Part shown: positions 53,495 to 62,678 of the stretch, piece by piece
Layout: each line of letters starts with the position of its first letter
Position numbering within the stretch: the first letter of the stretch is position 1
Assembly: GCA_035303945.1 (NCBI GenBank)
Contig: DATGQZ010000020.1
Coordinates: 1-64,000 of the forward strand
Direction of reading: 5' to 3'
Origin: DATGMS01 sp035303945
GTDB taxonomy: Bacteria > Bacteroidota > Bacteroidia > Cytophagales > Cyclobacteriaceae
Length of the DNA: 64,000 bases
Position numbers and translations under genes: made by a program
The notes under the pieces: model-generated
Told to the model about the DNA's origin: nothing
The model's input: the letters and a program-made list of their open reading frames with translations, nothing else
Database searches by the model: none

Positions 53495-54613
53495 TTAGAT
53501 TTTGATAAATATCTTATTGCGGTAGAGGGCATACATCAGCAGCCAAACTAAGAGAAGGGCTCCAAGTGCTTGCACTACCGGCTGCCATTGTTCCGCCAAA
53601 GGGCTATATAGGCCTTGGAACAATAGGCGCGATGTATAATTGAAATCTACAAACCGGTAAGCCAAATAGATAGCCAAGGAATTAATGCCGATCACCTGAA
53701 AGAAGAATGCCCACTTTCTGTAACCCAATACATCGATGATATAATAGAATAGGGCTAGGGTTAAGAAGGCCATGCCACCTGTCAAAAGGATAAAAGAGCT
53801 GCTCCACAAATGTTTGTTAATAGGGAAATGAAGCTGCCAAAGTGATGCGAGAGCTATGCCTATTACGCCATATATGACCATTCTTTGGATTTTCAGGCCT
53901 GGTGATAATTGATCCCTCAACGTGTCCCCAGCAGCAGTGCCTAAGATGGTGAGACAGAGGGCAGGGAATTGGGTGAGGATGGCCAACTCATCATAAGTGC
54001 CTTGAAGAAGTCGCCCCGGCATGAAATTCCGGTCAAACCAGCCGACGAGATTTCCTTCAAAACTGAGATCCCCCGCTCCATAGCCAGGCACCGGTATTAA
54101 AAACAAAGCCGCGTAATAAGTCAGTAAGATCCCCGCTACCCAGATAAATCGTTGGAAATAACTGAAGTTAAGGTAGATCAGGCATGTGATAAAACAAGCA
54201 AATCCAATCCTTCCTAATACACTGCCAAAGCGAATCTGCGAGGGCTCAAAAAAAGGAATGGGAGCATTTTTGTAGAGGATACCCAGACATATCAGTATCA
54301 ACATCCTGATAAATACCTTGCGGTAGAGTTGCCTTTTAGGTATACCCTTGGCACTGGCGCTGCTTAGCGAAAAGGACAGGGACACGCCGGCTATAAATAA
54401 AAACAGGGGGAAAATAAAATCATAAAAAGTAAATCCATTCCATGCCGGATGCTTTAATTGATTGGCGATGGCATCGACAAATGCCCATCCTGTTTTTCCT
54501 TCCAGTAATACCAGGAAAGTGCCTCCTCCTGAAATAAAAAACATGTCAAATCCTCTGAGGGCATCAATGGATAAGATGCGGCTATTGGGTTTAAATAAGG
54601 GTGTGGTGGCCAT
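53495..54613 (-). CDS. DUF5009/HGSNAT-like membrane acyltransferase, second copy
   Basis: 372 residues from the ATG at 54613, the start that places ILSIDALRGFDMFFISGGG at the N-terminus as in the family. About ten membrane helices; the loop KHPAWNGFTFYDFIFPLFLFIAGVSLSFS matches the HHPWNGLRFWDLIQPFF loop of the copy at 32981. It ends YALYRNKIFIKI, close to the YFLYKKKIFFRV ending of that copy. Likely acetylates sugars at the inner membrane. An upstream in-frame start at 54658 would add 15 residues and is less likely. It probably belongs with the Gfo gene upstream on the same strand. Confidence 0.87.
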   Translation of the reverse strand: MATTPLFKPNSRILSIDALRGFDMFFISGGGTFLVLLEGKTGWAFVDAIANQLKHPAWNGFTFYDFIFPLFLFIAGVSLSFSLSSASAKGIPKRQLYRKVFIRMLILICLGILYKNAPIPFFEPSQIRFGSVLGRIGFACFITCLIYLNFSYFQRFIWVAGILLTYYAALFLIPVPGYGAGDLSFEGNLVGWFDRNFMPGRLLQGTYDELAILTQFPALCLTILGTAAGDTLRDQLSPGLKIQRMVIYGVIGIALASLWQLHFPINKHLWSSSFILLTGGMAFLTLALFYYIIDVLGYRKWAFFFQVIGINSLAIYLAYRFVDFNYTSRLLFQGLYSPLAEQWQPVVQALGALLLVWLLMYALYRNKIFIKI

Positions 54614-54712
54614 GAGCTTGATGATAAGACACAAGGGATAGTAAAAAAGGAACCCCAATATCGTCTAAGGAAAATATTAAGGCCCCTTTTGATGTTTCAA
54701 TGCACGCTTCTG

Positions 54713-56065
54713 TTATACTTTAGGCTCCCAGCCTTTTTCGTAGTCTCTGCTCCACAGCTTTTGCGCAGCTTTGTTTTTAAGAATGTGGCCGTTTTTCGAA
54801 TCAATGTGCAGCGCTTCACCAACACGTTGGGAAATGTTGCCAAGCTGAACCAATAAAGTACTGATATGTCCGCTTTCGATATCTGAATTAAGGGAGCCTC
54901 CTTTTTTGATGGCATCAAAAAAGTTCTGAATATGCAGCGCATCTAAAGCTTGGGCAGGACTGGACAGATTTCGTGCATCAATGGTGAAATCATTTTTGAC
55001 ATCCTTCACCAATTGGTTCTTGAGATCAAAGATCTTGTAAGAGTTGCCTCCATCTATCTGCAGCGCTCCTTCTTCTCCATAGAAAATAACACCTACACTA
55101 GAGCCAGCAATATGGTGTCCATTGCAGCTCCTTCCTTCCCACATAATGTTAGTGTTGTTGTCAAACTCCAGGTTGATCACTTGGGTGTCAGGTGTTTCCC
55201 AATCATCCTCATATCTATAACGACCACCGGAAGAGGTGACACGGTTGGGATAGTCGACGTTTAATCCCCAACGGGCTAGATCCACCATATGGGTGCCATT
55301 GTTAAGAGCTTCTCCTGTGCCCCAATGCCAGAACCAATGCCAATTGTAATGAACAATATTGTCCTTGAACTTGCGGCGTGGCGCAGGTCCTTGCCAAAGT
55401 TCGTAATCCAACCATGAAGGCACCTCGGTCTCTTTGCCGACACCGATAGGACCCCGATTGTTGGTGTACCAGGTTTTGGCAAAATAGGGTCTTCCAATAG
55501 CGCCAGCGTGTACTTCCTTAATGCCGGCGATCACATTTGGCCAAGATCTCCTTTGATTTCCCATCTGCAACACCCGGCCGTATTTTGCTGCCGCCTTTAG
55601 CAGCAATTCGCCTTCTTCTGGGCTGTGGCTGGCAGGTTTTTCCAGATATACATCTTTACCAGCTTTGCAAGCTAAAATGGCTGCAGGTGCATGCCAGTGG
55701 TCAGGGGCTGCCACTACTAAGGCATCCACATCTTTATCTTCTAATGTTTTTCTAAAATCGACAGCAGATTTTGGGGCAGTTCCGGTGATCTTTTCAATTG
55801 CCGCACTGCATTTTTCTATAGCCCTTGAATCCACATCCGCCACATAGAGCACCTCTGAATTCGGTTGGCTGGCAAAATTCTGAGCTAAGGCCAAGCCTCT
55901 GGAGTTGACGCCCATCACCGAAACTTTGATGCGTTCATTAGCCCCTAAAATATTGCCATAACTCTTGGCAGTAAACCCGGGAAGAATACCTCCCAATGAC
56001 AATGCGGCAGTGCCGGCAATGGTTTTTTTAATAAAGCCCCTGCGGGAATCATTAGATGTCTTCAT
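54713..56065 (-). CDS. Tat-exported Gfo/Idh/MocA-family oxidoreductase
   Basis: 450 residues from the ATG at 56065 (an in-frame ATG 21 bases upstream is possible). Twin-arginine signal SRRGFIKKTIAGTAALSLGG. NAD(P)-binding region IKVSVMGVNSRGLALA, the lysine motif YLEKPASHSPEEGELL (EKP) and a C-terminal substrate domain with HWHWFWHWGTGEALNNGTHMVD. The Trp- and His-rich loop is typical of the larger exported subfamily found in Bacteroidota and Planctomycetes. The dinucleotide is probably loaded before export. Sugar oxidation in the periplasm is inferred from homologues and from its exported location. Confidence 0.9.
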   Translation of the reverse strand: MKTSNDSRRGFIKKTIAGTAALSLGGILPGFTAKSYGNILGANERIKVSVMGVNSRGLALAQNFASQPNSEVLYVADVDSRAIEKCSAAIEKITGTAPKSAVDFRKTLEDKDVDALVVAAPDHWHAPAAILACKAGKDVYLEKPASHSPEEGELLLKAAAKYGRVLQMGNQRRSWPNVIAGIKEVHAGAIGRPYFAKTWYTNNRGPIGVGKETEVPSWLDYELWQGPAPRRKFKDNIVHYNWHWFWHWGTGEALNNGTHMVDLARWGLNVDYPNRVTSSGGRYRYEDDWETPDTQVINLEFDNNTNIMWEGRSCNGHHIAGSSVGVIFYGEEGALQIDGGNSYKIFDLKNQLVKDVKNDFTIDARNLSSPAQALDALHIQNFFDAIKKGGSLNSDIESGHISTLLVQLGNISQRVGEALHIDSKNGHILKNKAAQKLWSRDYEKGWEPKV

Positions 56066-56371
56066 AGATATATTATATTTATTCAAATAGCGTCAAGAGA
56101 GAAAGATTAACACTGCTTGCAGGTCGTTAACGTAACCGAATTTATAGCAAAAATTTTAATTCTCAAGACTAATGGGTATAATTTTTCAATGTTTTATGTG
56201 ACAGGAAAAATAAATAAGGTTATCGGTGCGTCCTTGCGCTATTATATATAAAACCTAAGAAAAGTAAATTTTAATATATCTGTACAAACTAATACCCGCA
56301 GATCAATGTTTGGCTTTTTATTGCGGCCTACCGCGATGCTCTTTTTGTAACAAATAAAGATTTTTGGGATC
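56066..56371. other. Divergent promoter region between Gfo and MFS genes
   Basis: 306 bp, AT-rich. The only small palindrome seen is CGTTAACG (56125-56132), too short to name. TATATCTG at 56275-56282 is one base off the -7 consensus but no matching -33 box is present. No gene. Confidence 0.3.
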
Positions 56372-57607
56372 ATGAAAGGTGTTTACAATAACTCCACAAC
56401 TTCTAACCTTGATACGTCGAAGGATCTAACCGTTTACCCTATCTTATTTGCCATCAGCTTTGCCCATTTGCTTAACGATCTGGTGCAATCTGTTATTCCT
56501 GCTATCTATCCCTTGCTTAAGGAAAATTATCTGCTGAGCTTTTCACAAATTGGATTAATCACCTTAACGTTTCAGTCTTCCGCTTCATTGTTTCAGCCGG
56601 TAGTAGGCGTCTATACCGATAAAAAACCAATGCCTTTTTCTTTGGCTTTTGGAATGGGATTCTCTCTTTTAGGCCTGCTGTTGCTGTCCGCTGCACAGAG
56701 TTTTCTGATTATTCTAGTATCGGTAACCCTCGTGGGTTTAGGTTCCTCGATATTTCATCCAGAGTCTTCCAGAGTGGCCTATTTGGCATCAGGAGGCAAA
56801 CGGGGACTTGCCCAGTCTATCTTCCAAATCGGAGGAAATGCAGGCAGTGCTATAGGTCCACTGTTAGTTGCCTTGTTGATTATGCCATACGGACAAAGTC
56901 ATGTGAGTTGGTTTTCCCTCGTTGCCATTATCGGCATCGGCGCTTTGTGTTATGTGGGGATATGGTATAAGAATCACTTGCAGGAAGAAAGATTGGTGGT
57001 CAAAAGCCACGGAGATAAAATAGTCAAAGCTCCGGCGTTGACCCAAAAGCAGGTTTTTGTGTCCATAGCCATTTTGTTGGTACTGATCTTCTCCAAGTAT
57101 TTTTATATGGCTTCTTTAAGCAGCTATTTTACCTTTTATCTTATTGAAAAGTTCGGAGTGAGTATTCCCCAGTCTCAGATATACCTGTTTTTATTTCTGG
57201 CAGCAGTCGCGGTAGGCACACTGGCGGGAGGACCCTTGGGTGATAAATACGGCAGAAAACCGGTCATCTGGCTATCGATTTTGGGAGCCGCTCCATTCAC
57301 TTTGCTGTTGCCACACGTAGGTCTTTTTTGGGTGATAACGTTGTCCATTATTATAGGAATGATTTTAGCCTCTGCCTTTTCGGCAATACTGGTCTATGCC
57401 CAAGAATTGTTGCCCGGCAGGGTGGGCATGATCTCCGGCTTGTTCTTCGGATTTGCTTTTGGTATGGCGGGGCTCGGTTCGGCTTTGTTAGGGTTATTAG
57501 CCGATAAGACAAGCATCGAATATGTCTTTTTTGTTTGCTCCTTCCTGCCGTTGTTGGGGGTGGTAGCGGGCTGGTTGCCCAGTTTGCGCCAGTCGGAGAC
57601 CAAATAA
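56372..57607 (+). CDS. MFS transporter of the fosmidomycin-resistance (Fsr) type
   Basis: 411 residues with twelve predicted membrane helices. The N-terminal ISFAHLLNDLVQSVIPAIYP and the intramembrane LVGLGSSIFHPESSRVAYLA segments are hallmark Fsr sequences. The loop GPLGDKYGRKPVIW is the MFS A-like motif in the second half. Fsr proteins export fosmidomycin in E. coli, but closely related proteins in Bacteroidota loci probably move small sugars or organic acids. The gene lies between the exported oxidoreductase and an AGE-type epimerase, so a sugar-linked substrate is inferred. Confidence 0.88.
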   Translation: MKGVYNNSTTSNLDTSKDLTVYPILFAISFAHLLNDLVQSVIPAIYPLLKENYLLSFSQIGLITLTFQSSASLFQPVVGVYTDKKPMPFSLAFGMGFSLLGLLLLSAAQSFLIILVSVTLVGLGSSIFHPESSRVAYLASGGKRGLAQSIFQIGGNAGSAIGPLLVALLIMPYGQSHVSWFSLVAIIGIGALCYVGIWYKNHLQEERLVVKSHGDKIVKAPALTQKQVFVSIAILLVLIFSKYFYMASLSSYFTFYLIEKFGVSIPQSQIYLFLFLAAVAVGTLAGGPLGDKYGRKPVIWLSILGAAPFTLLLPHVGLFWVITLSIIIGMILASAFSAILVYAQELLPGRVGMISGLFFGFAFGMAGLGSALLGLLADKTSIEYVFFVCSFLPLLGVVAGWLPSLRQSETK

Positions 57608-57755
57608 GCCCTTGAGCTATAGCACGCTATTGGCTTTGCGCCGCAAATGTTACAGTTAGCTTGGGATGCAATAAAGCGAGATAGGATAAATCGAGCCTCA
57701 AACCTTGAGGAAAAGTCAGAAATCGGTAACTTTAACCGTGAAGCCCAAACATAAC

Positions 57756-59126
57756 ATGAAACCAAACAACCGCCTTCTCTCAGTAGTTTTCTTTTTAATA
57801 GCCCTGTTCTTTTGCTTTTCCTTTGCTAGTACTACTAACGAAAGGCTCCGCTTAGCAGCAGAACTAGAACATTCCATCCAACACCAATTATTAAACAAGT
57901 GGTATCCTGCGGCGGTGGACAGCCAATTTGGAGGATATTTAAGCAACTTCACCTATGACTTTAGGGCCGAAGAGCAGCAAGAGAAAATGATCGTTTCCCA
58001 AGCCAGACATGTTTGGACAGCTTCCAAAGCAGCAACATATTATCCTGAGAACACAATCTATTTAGATATTGCCAAACATGGTTTCCATTTTTTGATGGAA
58101 AAAATGTGGGATCAGCATTATGGCGGGTTCTATACCTTAGTAGATCGTAGGGGGGACGTCACTCAAAGCGGAATAGAAGTGAAAACTGCCTATGGAAATG
58201 CATTTGCCATTTATGGACTGGCGGCTTATTATCAGGCTTCCCAAGATACAGCCGCCTTGCATCTCGCTCAAAAAGCTTTCCATTGGCTGGAACAATATAG
58301 CCATGATCCCGTACACAAGGGCTATTTCCAAAGCATGGCTAGAGACGGCAGCCCATTGTTGGACAGAAGCGGACTTCCTTCCACCTCTCAGATCGGTTAC
58401 AAAGACCAAAATAGTTCGATTCACCTGCTGGAAGCCTTTACCGAACTTTATCAGGTATGGCCGGATCCCTTGGTAGGTGAAAGAGTGAAGGAAATGTTGT
58501 ACTTGATCAGGGATACTATGGTCACGGAGGAGGGATATTTACAGCTGTTTTTTTGGCCCAACTGGGATCCAATAAGCTATCGTGATTCGACGGATCAGCT
58601 GATAGAGCAGCACCATGCGCTGGATCATGTTTCCTACGGCCATGACATAGAAACAGCCTACCTGATGCTGGAGGCCGCCCATGTACTCGGAATATCAGAT
58701 CCAAAAATCATGGAAGTAGGTAAGAAGATGGTCGATCATTCCTTAAAATATGGATGGGATGAGGGTTTGGGAGGCTTCTATGATGGTGGTTATTATTTTA
58801 AAGGAGATCAGATACCAACCATTGTAAGAGATACTAAAAACTGGTGGGCTCAAGCAGAAGGCTTAAACACCTTGTTAATTATGGCCGATTATTTTCCCGA
58901 TGATGATATGGATTATTTTGGCAAGTTTAAAAAGCAATGGGAGTATATAAATACCTATATCATAGACCAAGAGCATGGAGAGTGGTTTGCGGGAGGTTTG
59001 GACAAACAACCCCAATTTAAAACCTCCAAAAAAGCACATATTTGGAAAACCCCGTATCACAACTTCCGGTCTTTGGCCAACTGTGTATCGAGATTACGGT
59101 CTAACCCCGAATCCACGCCTTTATAA
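57756..59126 (+). CDS. Exported AGE-family (cellobiose/GlcNAc 2-epimerase-like) protein
   Basis: 456 residues from the ATG at 57756, the start that places a signal peptide (MKPNNRLLSVVFFLIALFF) at the N-terminus. An open stretch further upstream adds 17 residues and is not favoured. The (alpha/alpha)6 barrel has SQARHVWTASKAATYY, GYKDQNSSIHLLEA, DHVSYGHDIETAYLMLEA and KNWWAQAEGLNTLLIMAD, all typical of cellobiose-2-epimerase/AGE members, including the WWxQAE and HDIE histidine motifs. Epimerases of this group are usually cytoplasmic; a leader sequence here points to the periplasm. Confidence 0.88.
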   Translation: MKPNNRLLSVVFFLIALFFCFSFASTTNERLRLAAELEHSIQHQLLNKWYPAAVDSQFGGYLSNFTYDFRAEEQQEKMIVSQARHVWTASKAATYYPENTIYLDIAKHGFHFLMEKMWDQHYGGFYTLVDRRGDVTQSGIEVKTAYGNAFAIYGLAAYYQASQDTAALHLAQKAFHWLEQYSHDPVHKGYFQSMARDGSPLLDRSGLPSTSQIGYKDQNSSIHLLEAFTELYQVWPDPLVGERVKEMLYLIRDTMVTEEGYLQLFFWPNWDPISYRDSTDQLIEQHHALDHVSYGHDIETAYLMLEAAHVLGISDPKIMEVGKKMVDHSLKYGWDEGLGGFYDGGYYFKGDQIPTIVRDTKNWWAQAEGLNTLLIMADYFPDDDMDYFGKFKKQWEYINTYIIDQEHGEWFAGGLDKQPQFKTSKKAHIWKTPYHNFRSLANCVSRLRSNPESTPL

Positions 59127-59233
59127 ATATTTTATTTCCGAATGATAGAGTTTTACCTATATTGGGCGGCGTCTTATCGAAGACCGTGCAAATTTTGTGA
59201 GGGTATATTTCTCTCTTGAGCTTTAATAATTTT

Positions 59234-62200
59234 ATGAAAAAATCTCTTCAGAGCGTTTGGCTTAACCCGTTACACCATGTTAAGCTTTTATTTGCTGGCC
59301 TTATACTTACACAAGCATGTAAGCAAGAACCTGTGGATTTACGGATTTACCAAATGGGAGCCGGGCAAGTAGCAGAAATGGCCACCAACATAGAAAGTCT
59401 GGTACAGCCTGATATCGCAGAGGGCCTTAAGCTTTCTATTTGGGCAGTAGATTCTTTAATTGCCGATCCCATTTCCATACAGGTAGATGATCATGAAAAG
59501 CTGTTCTATACCCGTACGATCCGGCAAAAGAACTCCGAGTTTGACATTAGAGGTCATCAGGATTGGGAGATAGAATCCATCAGTTTGGAAACCATTGAAG
59601 ATAAGCGCGCATTCTTGCATAAAGTGCTTGCGCCGGAAAACAGTGACAAGAACGAATGGCTGGCGGATGTGAATGGCGACGGTTCAAGAGATTGGAGAGA
59701 TATGACTATAGAAAAGGAGCGGGTCTATCGGCTGGAGGACAAGGATGGGGATGGTTTGGCAGATTTTAGCCAATTAATGGTCGAAGATTTTAATGATGAG
59801 GTGACAGATATTGCCGGTGGGGTGCTTTCCTACAATGATGAATTATATGTTGCTGTGGGACCGGATCTGTGGCGAATGAAAGACAAGAACGGCGATGGCA
59901 TCATGGATGAAAAGGAGTCCATCTCACATGGTTACGGAATCCACATCGGTTTCAGTGGCCACAATATGTCTGGTTTGGAAGTCGGCCCGGACGGCAGGAT
60001 CTATTGGTCTATGGGGGATATTGGCTTTAATGGCGTAGGTCCTGACGGAAAGGAGTGGAAGCATCCGAATGAGGGAGTGATTGTTCGGGCAAATCCCGAT
60101 GGTAGCGATTTTGAAGTATTTGCTCATGGCCTCCGCAATGTGCATGAATTTGTCTTTGATGAATATGCCAACCTTATCAGCGTGGACAATGATGGTGATC
60201 ATGGTGGAGAAAGCGAAAGGCTGGTGTATATCGTAAATGGTTCCGATACCGGCTGGAGAACCAATTGGCAGTTTGGGAAATACCGTGATCCCTTAAACAA
60301 TACTTATAAAGTATGGATGGAAGAAGGTTTGTACAAGCCAAGATTTGACGGCCAGGCGGCATACATCACCCCAACCATCACCAACTATATCAATGGGCCT
60401 ACAGGGATGGTGTATAACCCCGGTACGGCATTATCTCCAAGATGGAAAAACACGTTTTTTGTAGTAGAATTTGTTGGAAACCCTTCTCGTTCGGGCATAC
60501 ACGCCTTTAAATTAAAGCCCAAAGGGGCCGGATTTGAACTGGCCGAAAGCAATAAAATATTAAGCGGGATATTGCCTACCGGTTTGGACTTTGGTCCTGA
60601 TGGTTCTCTCTTTGTAGCAGACTGGATTGACGGCTGGGGTACAAAAGACTATGGGCGGGTATGGAAGCTGGATGATGAGCAAGGAGCATCCTGGCAGGAA
60701 AGAGCTGTAACCAAGGAACTGGTAAGCCAAGATTTTAGCTCAAAGACTTCAGCAGACTTAGATGCCCTTCTCAACAATTCGGATATGCGGATCAGGAGGA
60801 AGGCGCAATTTGAACTTGCAAAAAGAGGGGATGAAGGAGCTTCTATTTTGGAGAAAAATGCTTTGCAACATGACCACCAACTGGCAAGGATCCACGGGAT
60901 TATTGGCCTGAGTCAAATGGCCCGTCTACATGACCAAAAATATGCAGCGCCCATTTTACCCTTGCTTAAAGACAGGGATCCGGAAATCAGAGCCCAAGCG
61001 GCTAAATGGCTGGGAGACATTCGATATAAAGAAGCGGGTGACGCCCTTATGCCCTTGTTGAAGGATGAAAACAGCCGCGCCAGGTTTTTTGCCGCCGAGG
61101 CTTTAGGTAGGATCGCCTTCGAGCCGGCCATTTCAGCTTTGGTCCAACTGCTGGCAGACAACAATGACGAAGATGTATATATTCGCCATGCTGCCAGTTT
61201 GGCGCTTGCGCGAATCAATAAAGCGGAGCCAATTATAGCGCTTGCTCAGCATGCCTCCCCGGCAGTAAGACTGGGGGCTGCACTTGCCCTCAGAAGAATG
61301 GCCCATCCTGGGATCGCCAGCTTCTTAGATGACCAAATCGAATATATTGTTACAGAAGCAGCTAGAGCTATTAATGATGATTATTCTATAGAAGCCGCTT
61401 TGCCTGCCCTGGGCGCTCTTCTGACCAAGACATCCTTCAGCAATGAAGCCTTGATTCGAAGAGCAATTAACGCCAATTTGAGAGTGGGTACTGCCGAAGC
61501 ATTAAACACTTTGATCGCTTATGCTGAAAAAGAAACAGCACCCTTGGCGATGAAGGTCGAAGCCCTTCAAACCATTGGCGTATGGGCAAAGCCTTCGGTA
61601 CTAGATCGAGTAGACGGCAGGTTCCGTGGTAAGACTGAAAGAGAACTTGCACCGGTGCAGGAAGCTACTTCAACCGTACTTAATCGTCTTTTAAGCCATA
61701 GGGATGCTCAGATAAGAGTGGAAGTTGCCAAAACGATGGGGCAGCTAAAAATTAAAGATGGCATTCCTGGGCTCCTCGCACAACTGAAGAATGACCGTGA
61801 GGCAAATGTTAGAATCGCCAGCCTTAATGCTTTGGTGCATTTGGAGGGCGACCATAAAGATCAGGCCATTAAACAGGCACTTTCCGATCAAGATAAATCC
61901 GTGAGGGTAGCCGGCTTAGATCTTCTGAGCACTTTGGATATCCCTAAGGATCTGATGATCGATTTAGTCAATGATGTGATCACCAAGCGAACAACGGAGG
62001 AAAAGCAAGCTGCAGTGTTGACATTGGGAGCCATTCCCCTAGAACATGCCCAGGCTACTTTAGAAGGGTTGCTATCTCAGTTAGAAGCAGGGGAACTCGC
62101 TCCTGAAATTGAATTGGAATTGGCGGAGGCCATTGAAGCGAGCGGCTCCAAAGCATTGGCGGAACGTTATGAGCAGTATTATGCCGGCTTGTCTGCAGAT

Positions 62201-62662
62201 TCCATGCTGGCTTCTTATGATGGCAGTTTGTTCGGAGGCGATGCCGATTTGGGCAGAAGGGTTTTCTTCCGTAATCAAGCTGCCCAATGTATCCGTTGCC
62301 ATGCTTATGATGATATGGGCGGTGTAGCCGGTCCAAGATTGAACGGGATTGCGGCTAAGTTATCCCGCCGTGAACTGTTGGAAGCATTGATTGATCCCAG
62401 CAAGCGGTTAGCCCCTGGCTTTGGCATTGTTACTCTAGAATTAGACAATGGCAAAACTGTAAGTGGTGTGTTAGGCGCAGAGACCAACAATCAACTTACG
62501 CTTAAAGTAGGAAGCCAGCCAGATACAGTAATTTTAAAATCAAATTTAGTCAAACGCACCAATGCCCCCTCCAGCATGCCCGATATGAAACCTATGATGA
62601 CGCGTAGGGAAATTAGGGATGTAGTAGCTTTTCTTGCTACACTGACAACTGAGTGGAAATAA
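59234..62662 (+). CDS. PVC-type haem-binding lipoprotein with sugar-dehydrogenase-like propeller, HEAT repeats and cytochrome c
   Basis: 1142 residues from the ATG at 59234; a TTG 18 bases upstream is also in frame. Lipoprotein Cys at residue 29 (LTQAC). A beta-propeller (about 40-480) carries Ca-binding-like loops DKDGDGLADFS and DKNGDGIMDEKE and a repeated NVHEFVFDEYANLISVDNDG segment. HEAT-like repeats fill about 520-980 (RDPEIRAQAAKWLGDIRY, NSRARFFAAEALGRIAF). A cytochrome c domain ends the protein, with CIRCH at 1019-1023 and a Met ligand candidate in SSMPDM. The family is known in Planctomycetes/Verrucomicrobia and marine Bacteroidota, where it is thought to oxidise sugars. Confidence 0.9.
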   Translation: MKKSLQSVWLNPLHHVKLLFAGLILTQACKQEPVDLRIYQMGAGQVAEMATNIESLVQPDIAEGLKLSIWAVDSLIADPISIQVDDHEKLFYTRTIRQKNSEFDIRGHQDWEIESISLETIEDKRAFLHKVLAPENSDKNEWLADVNGDGSRDWRDMTIEKERVYRLEDKDGDGLADFSQLMVEDFNDEVTDIAGGVLSYNDELYVAVGPDLWRMKDKNGDGIMDEKESISHGYGIHIGFSGHNMSGLEVGPDGRIYWSMGDIGFNGVGPDGKEWKHPNEGVIVRANPDGSDFEVFAHGLRNVHEFVFDEYANLISVDNDGDHGGESERLVYIVNGSDTGWRTNWQFGKYRDPLNNTYKVWMEEGLYKPRFDGQAAYITPTITNYINGPTGMVYNPGTALSPRWKNTFFVVEFVGNPSRSGIHAFKLKPKGAGFELAESNKILSGILPTGLDFGPDGSLFVADWIDGWGTKDYGRVWKLDDEQGASWQERAVTKELVSQDFSSKTSADLDALLNNSDMRIRRKAQFELAKRGDEGASILEKNALQHDHQLARIHGIIGLSQMARLHDQKYAAPILPLLKDRDPEIRAQAAKWLGDIRYKEAGDALMPLLKDENSRARFFAAEALGRIAFEPAISALVQLLADNNDEDVYIRHAASLALARINKAEPIIALAQHASPAVRLGAALALRRMAHPGIASFLDDQIEYIVTEAARAINDDYSIEAALPALGALLTKTSFSNEALIRRAINANLRVGTAEALNTLIAYAEKETAPLAMKVEALQTIGVWAKPSVLDRVDGRFRGKTERELAPVQEATSTVLNRLLSHRDAQIRVEVAKTMGQLKIKDGIPGLLAQLKNDREANVRIASLNALVHLEGDHKDQAIKQALSDQDKSVRVAGLDLLSTLDIPKDLMIDLVNDVITKRTTEEKQAAVLTLGAIPLEHAQATLEGLLSQLEAGELAPEIELELAEAIEASGSKALAERYEQYYAGLSADSMLASYDGSLFGGDADLGRRVFFRNQAAQCIRCHAYDDMGGVAGPRLNGIAAKLSRRELLEALIDPSKRLAPGFGIVTLELDNGKTVSGVLGAETNNQLTLKVGSQPDTVILKSNLVKRTNAPSSMPDMKPMMTRREIRDVVAFLATLTTEWK

Positions 62663-62678
62663 TAGGACAATATTAAAC

